DNA of 13,194 nucleotides from positions 1 through 13,194 of the forward strand of contig JAJYGO010000358.1 of the NCBI GenBank assembly GCA_021785115.1, given 5' to 3'. A program made the translations under genes and the position numbers. Of the stretch, positions 12,653 through 13,194 are shown in pieces. The DNA comes from Chloroflexota bacterium. Lineage in GTDB: Bacteria > Chloroflexota > Limnocylindria > Limnocylindrales > CSP1-4. The number at the start of each line of letters is the position of its first letter. Position 1 is the first letter of the stretch. The notes under the pieces are model-generated. The model had not been told where the DNA came from and made no database searches. It worked only from the letters and a program-made list of their open reading frames with translations.

Positions 12653-13194
12653 CGGCAACCGCTTCGCGAATTCGCTCGAGGCGCACACGCTCGCGCACGA
12701 GCCAGACAAACGCGAGACTGAACACGGCCACGCTGGCGATCAGCTGGGCTAGCAGCAGGTGGTCGATTGTGGGGTCGCCTGGCCGGAGGATGGTCGGTGG
12801 CTGGTGCAGGCTCCGCCACCACAGCACCGAGAAGTGCACCACCGGCACGTTGACGAACGCCAGCACGCCGAACACCGCGGCCAGCCGGGCGCGTCGCCGG
12901 CGGTCCGCGATCGACTGCCGCAGCAGCAGGTATGCGGCGTACGCGAGCAGCATGATCGCCGTGGTGGTGAGCCTCGGATCCCAATCCCACCACTTGCCCC
13001 AGGTGGCCTTGCCCCAGATCGAGCCCGACGCGATCGCGACTGCGGTGAATAGCACCCCAACCTCAGCGCAGGCCGCCGCCAGGTGATCGAGGCGGGCGGT
13101 GCGCCGCCACAAGTAGCCGACGCTCGCGAGGAAGACCACGAGGAACGCGAGGTAGCCCACCCATGCCGCCGGGACGTGAACGTACATCAGCCGC
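12645..13194 (-). CDS. ccmC: CcmC haem exporter/lyase subunit, 5' end outside window
   Basis: The C-terminal 182 or so residues of CcmC. The frame runs off the right edge (Arg-Leu precede the first visible Met), so that Met is internal and the true start is not seen. The WWD motif appears as WGKWWDWDPRLT. One conserved histidine lies in MYVHVPAAW and the other in VVHFSVLWWRSLHQ; both are expected axial haem ligands. About five membrane spans are visible. CcmC loads haem onto CcmE in System I. Genes for the CcmAB transporter would be expected upstream, beyond this window. Confidence 0.95.
   Translation of the reverse strand, partial: RLMYVHVPAAWVGYLAFLVVFLASVGYLWRRTARLDHLAAACAEVGVLFTAVAIASGSIWGKATWGKWWDWDPRLTTTAIMLLAYAAYLLLRQSIADRRRRARLAAVFGVLAFVNVPVVHFSVLWWRSLHQPPTILRPGDPTIDHLLLAQLIASVAVFSLAFVWLVRERVRLERIREAVADV

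Noticed and set aside
12202..12993. 263-codon minus-strand frame across ccmC, ccmD and ccmE
   Set aside because: It spans three recognised genes in a different phase and reads as an Arg/Ala/Pro-rich shadow.
1..13194. tRNA, rRNA, CRISPR array, insertion sequence or phage genes
   Set aside because: None seen on either strand: no cloverleaf-like gene, regularly spaced repeats, transposase motifs or terminal inverted repeats were noticed by eye.

Overview
The window is high-GC DNA with tightly packed genes and frequent GTG starts. It looks like a Chloroflexota (possibly Limnocylindria-like) or deep actinobacterial chromosome. The clues are an htpX-pspAB-pspA envelope-stress operon, a System I cytochrome c maturation (ccm) operon with a CcmH-CcmI fusion, and no outer-membrane genes. 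The phylum is an inference and is not proven by this sequence alone.

Layout. (1) Positions 1-2138, minus strand: htpX, pspAB and pspA (the last cut by the window edge), an envelope-stress operon read right to left. (2) Positions 2434-8419, mostly plus strand: an accessory membrane and redox block. It holds a 58-residue His/Cys single-span protein, a divergent 4-helix membrane protein (2699-3055, minus), a three-gene operon (one-chain cytochrome b, a 79-residue two-helix protein and a secreted, C-terminally anchored beta protein), an isoprenylcysteine-methyltransferase-like membrane methyltransferase, an OsmC-type peroxidase and a membrane-anchored two-domain multicopper oxidase with Met-rich segments. 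(3) Positions 8518-13194, minus strand: ccmC (cut by the edge), ccmD, ccmE, ccmF, ccmG and ccmH/I. Every junction overlaps by 4 or 8 bases.

How the genes may work together. The ccm operon makes c-type cytochromes outside the membrane. The central block carries a b-type cytochrome with four haem-ligand histidines but a non-canonical quinol-site motif (PWWM where PEWY is usual) and no Rieske gene beside it. With the multicopper oxidase, the CC-x-PM small protein and OsmC, it suggests extracytoplasmic redox and copper or peroxide handling.

The best candidates for something undescribed are the cytochrome b operon, the 58-residue protein, and a 16-bp sequence shared by the upstream regions of the 58-residue protein gene and the methyltransferase gene. 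Several GC-rich inverted repeats lie between the genes. No tRNA, rRNA, CRISPR array or insertion sequence was seen.
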